Of a DNA stretch of 6,287 nt, positions 4,739 to 6,287 are shown in pieces. A model generated the notes under the pieces. It did not search any database. It saw only the letters and a program-made list of their open reading frames with translations, and was not told the origin of the DNA. This DNA comes from Deltaproteobacteria bacterium. GTDB taxonomy: Bacteria > Bdellovibrionota > UBA1018 > UBA923. Positions within the stretch are counted from its first letter, which is position 1. Each line of letters starts with the position of its first letter. Location of the stretch: the NCBI GenBank assembly GCA_016194725.1, contig JACQAW010000083.1:1-6287 (forward strand). Direction: 5' to 3'. Made by a program: the position numbers and the translations under genes.

Positions 4739-6287
4739 TTATTTCTTTGAACTGCCGCCCGGCACGTCCCATGGACCTTGCACTGGCTCTCCAGACCACC
4801 ACTGACCGAAAGGGCCCTTCTCGTTCTTGCATTCTTTCTTTTGAGACTCTGTCCTGGCCGCACGCTCGCAAGCTTTTATTCTCTCTTCTTTTATTGCCAG
4901 TTCCGCTTTCACTGCGGCCACAAGTAGACCGCAAGCAAAAATGCCAGCAGCGACCCCGAGGCTATCTTTTCCCGTTGGATCCGTATTAAGAAGCGGAGAG
5001 TTTTTTGTATACCGGAATAGATTTGGATCCTTACCCGCAAGTCCAATCGTGTCTGGGCTGTGGAAGCGGCCGCTCCACGGATCATGTTCCCTCGTTCGAA
5101 AATAGTCCTTTTCCATCTCTGGATCGCGCTCCCGCCCCGTGTGGCCATAGAGCACTGGCGACGAAGCTGAGCTAACATCGAGGCCCATTGGAGCATTTTC
5201 ACCGAACACTGCGAACATTTTGGCAGAGCCAGCGAGGGTACTATTCAACACCGAGTCCAAATGATCTGTAACATAGGCTGCGGGGGCCCGGGAGCTTACT
5301 TCGCCCAAATGCTCATCAATACCTTGGCCATCGACATAGAGGCTCAAGGAGGCGTCTCCAGCGCGTCCAAGAAGAATCTTATTCTCATCCGCAAGGTGTA
5401 GAAAAATCTGCGTAAAGCTCTGCCCAGTTTTGGGCACCAAGATCTTGGCAACACGTCGTCCGAGCGCATCGTATGCATAGCTCGCTGCTATGATCGGGTT
5501 AGCAGCCTCGGACGCGACGTCACGGCGAGCGAACGCCGTGATCTTTGCATCCGTGCGGTACGTGAAGAGTTCGTCGCGGCCGGTGTCGCTAGAGACCCTC
5601 TCGACGACGTTGCCGAAGCCCTTCGCGTCAGGAATATAGGTGGCCAAGCCGTCCGAGAGAATGGAATTAGCCTTGAAGGTGCCAGCACCTCGGAGCGAGT
5701 CCTGGATGCGATTGCCGGTAGCATCGTACTGCCACACGCGGTTGAGATACTGATCGAGTGCCGTCCCCGTCGACGCACTAAAGCTCGACGATGTAACCTG
5801 ATCCGTGTCGTCGTAGTCCAAGGCAAGCGTGCCCGACTCGCGATCAATGGCCGAGATGTTTCCGGCGGTGTTGTAGTGGAGCACCTCCGTGATATTTTGT
5901 GCTGTGGCTCCATCCGATCCGCTCCACGCAATCGATGCTGGACGATCAAGAGCATCCCAGCCAAAGCTGCCACCAAGACCTGTCGAGTGCGCCACGCTTG
6001 CACGCCGGCCAAAGCCGTCGAAGCCAATGGCCGTCGTCAGCGAATTGCCATTGAGCGAACCCGTAATACTCGTAAGGCGCCCGGCCGGGTCGTGGTTAGC
6101 CGTAACGAGCTGACCGAACGGCGAGTTAATACCAGATACTTCATTCGTCGAGTCGCGAGCAATCGAGAACGTGCCCTCGATGAGGTTCAGAGGATTTCCG
6201 GCCTGAGTCGCCGCGACGCTATAGCTCGAAAGCGCAAACGGCGGCACGCTCTCGCGCTCAAACGAAAGCGTTGATACGTCGTTGGAA
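4739..6287 (-). CDS. Rhs repeat protein with short unrecognised tip, 5' end outside window
   Basis: This is the C-terminal part of an Rhs/YD-repeat protein; 515 complete codons are visible and the frame is open at the window edge. Such proteins form a hollow shell of YD repeats that encloses and delivers a C-terminal toxin. Visible repeats include GFDGFGRRASV, YDATGNRIQD and YAYDALGRRVAK, followed by the family end signature (GRERDPEM, GRFHSPDTIGLAG). PLLNTDPTG (431-439) corresponds to the PxxxxDPxGL cleavage motif, with Lys in place of the final Leu. The remaining 76 residues (440-515) are the variable tip: a hydrophobic stretch (VAAGIFACGLLVAAV), then a charged Lys/Glu/Arg helix with two more Cys, and a Gly/Pro/Trp-rich tail. 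I do not recognise a toxin family in it. Unlike the downstream copy, the frame here is undamaged, so this is the likelier expressed gene. The small membrane protein gene follows directly. Confidence 0.93.
   Translation of the reverse strand, partial: SNDVSTLSFERESVPPFALSSYSVAATQAGNPLNLIEGTFSIARDSTNEVSGINSPFGQLVTANHDPAGRLTSITGSLNGNSLTTAIGFDGFGRRASVAHSTGLGGSFGWDALDRPASIAWSGSDGATAQNITEVLHYNTAGNISAIDRESGTLALDYDDTDQVTSSSFSASTGTALDQYLNRVWQYDATGNRIQDSLRGAGTFKANSILSDGLATYIPDAKGFGNVVERVSSDTGRDELFTYRTDAKITAFARRDVASEAANPIIAASYAYDALGRRVAKILVPKTGQSFTQIFLHLADENKILLGRAGDASLSLYVDGQGIDEHLGEVSSRAPAAYVTDHLDSVLNSTLAGSAKMFAVFGENAPMGLDVSSASSPVLYGHTGRERDPEMEKDYFRTREHDPWSGRFHSPDTIGLAGKDPNLFRYTKNSPLLNTDPTGKDSLGVAAGIFACGLLVAAVKAELAIKEERIKACERAARTESQKKECKNEKGPFGQWWSGEPVQGPWDVPGGSSKK
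4742..4969 (-). other. Variable 76-residue Rhs tip of unknown type
   Basis: This is the part of the upstream Rhs protein beyond DPTG. A 15-residue hydrophobic segment at its start could insert into a membrane, followed by a basic/acidic helix (KEERIKACERAARTESQKK) and a Trp-containing tail. It shares nothing with the tip of the second copy, although the two cores are alike up to the cleavage motif. A pore-forming or membrane-acting peptide is conceivable but not demonstrated. Confidence 0.6.
6147..6287. repeat. 141-bp perfect direct repeat, terminal copy
   Basis: Identical to 4095-4235 and running exactly to the last base of the window. The contig therefore stops inside, or at the edge of, a repeated rhs core segment, which is a typical place for a short-read assembly to break. 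The spacing between copies (2052 bp) changes to 2055 bp further into the core because of a one-codon indel. Confidence 0.97.

Noticed and set aside
5488..6027. A 179-codon minus-strand frame, with a relative at 3241-3723
   Set aside because: Both are the same alternate frame of the two Rhs cores; Arg/Ser-rich and without YD repeats.
1..6287. CRISPR arrays, tRNA or rRNA genes, transposase genes, integrase or attachment sites
   Set aside because: I saw no short regularly spaced repeats, no tRNA-like cloverleaf and no transposase or integrase motifs; the only repeats are the paralogous rhs cores.

Overview
The window looks like one complete short-read contig from a moderately high-GC Gram-negative bacterium. 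Two proteins carry classical signal peptides, and the Rhs/immunity layout is typical of proteobacteria and related phyla such as Myxococcota. I cannot name the genus. Every gene I can support is on the minus strand, so the order of transcription runs from the high-coordinate end to the low one. Both ends look artificial: bases 1-13 are the Illumina adapter core, and the last 141 bases repeat an internal segment exactly.

Bases 6287-2020 form a tandem Rhs polymorphic-toxin locus. First comes the 3' part of an rhs gene (5' end outside the window) with a short 76-residue tip of unknown type, followed after 16 nt by a gene for a 73-residue single-span membrane protein. Directly behind that gene's stop codon lies a second, 5'-truncated rhs copy. 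Its core is nearly identical to the first at its start, but it ends in a different tip: a Cys-rich 121-residue domain with the zinc-peptidase M15 pattern HxxGxAxD ... HFH. Nineteen bases later a gene for an exported 168-residue protein with four Cys begins, which I infer is the periplasmic immunity protein. I read the locus as an active rhs/immunity pair followed by an orphan toxin-tip cassette that could be swapped in by recombination through the shared core. The truncated copy's first ~85 codons contain two compensating frameshifts.

Bases 2019-1870 are a short gap that may hold the scar of a third Rhs repeat. Bases 1869-1027 encode an exported amidohydrolase-2 family metal-dependent hydrolase. 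Bases 1026-860 hold no gene. Bases 859-14 encode a nonribosomal-peptide-synthetase-type adenylation domain that lacks its usual N-terminal part and runs into the adapter at the contig edge. I see no functional link between these two genes and the Rhs locus beyond shared orientation. Base composition differs: sampled 60-nt stretches are about 70% GC in the amidohydrolase gene, but about 45% and 43% in the two immunity-type genes, which fits the mobile nature of toxin/immunity tips.
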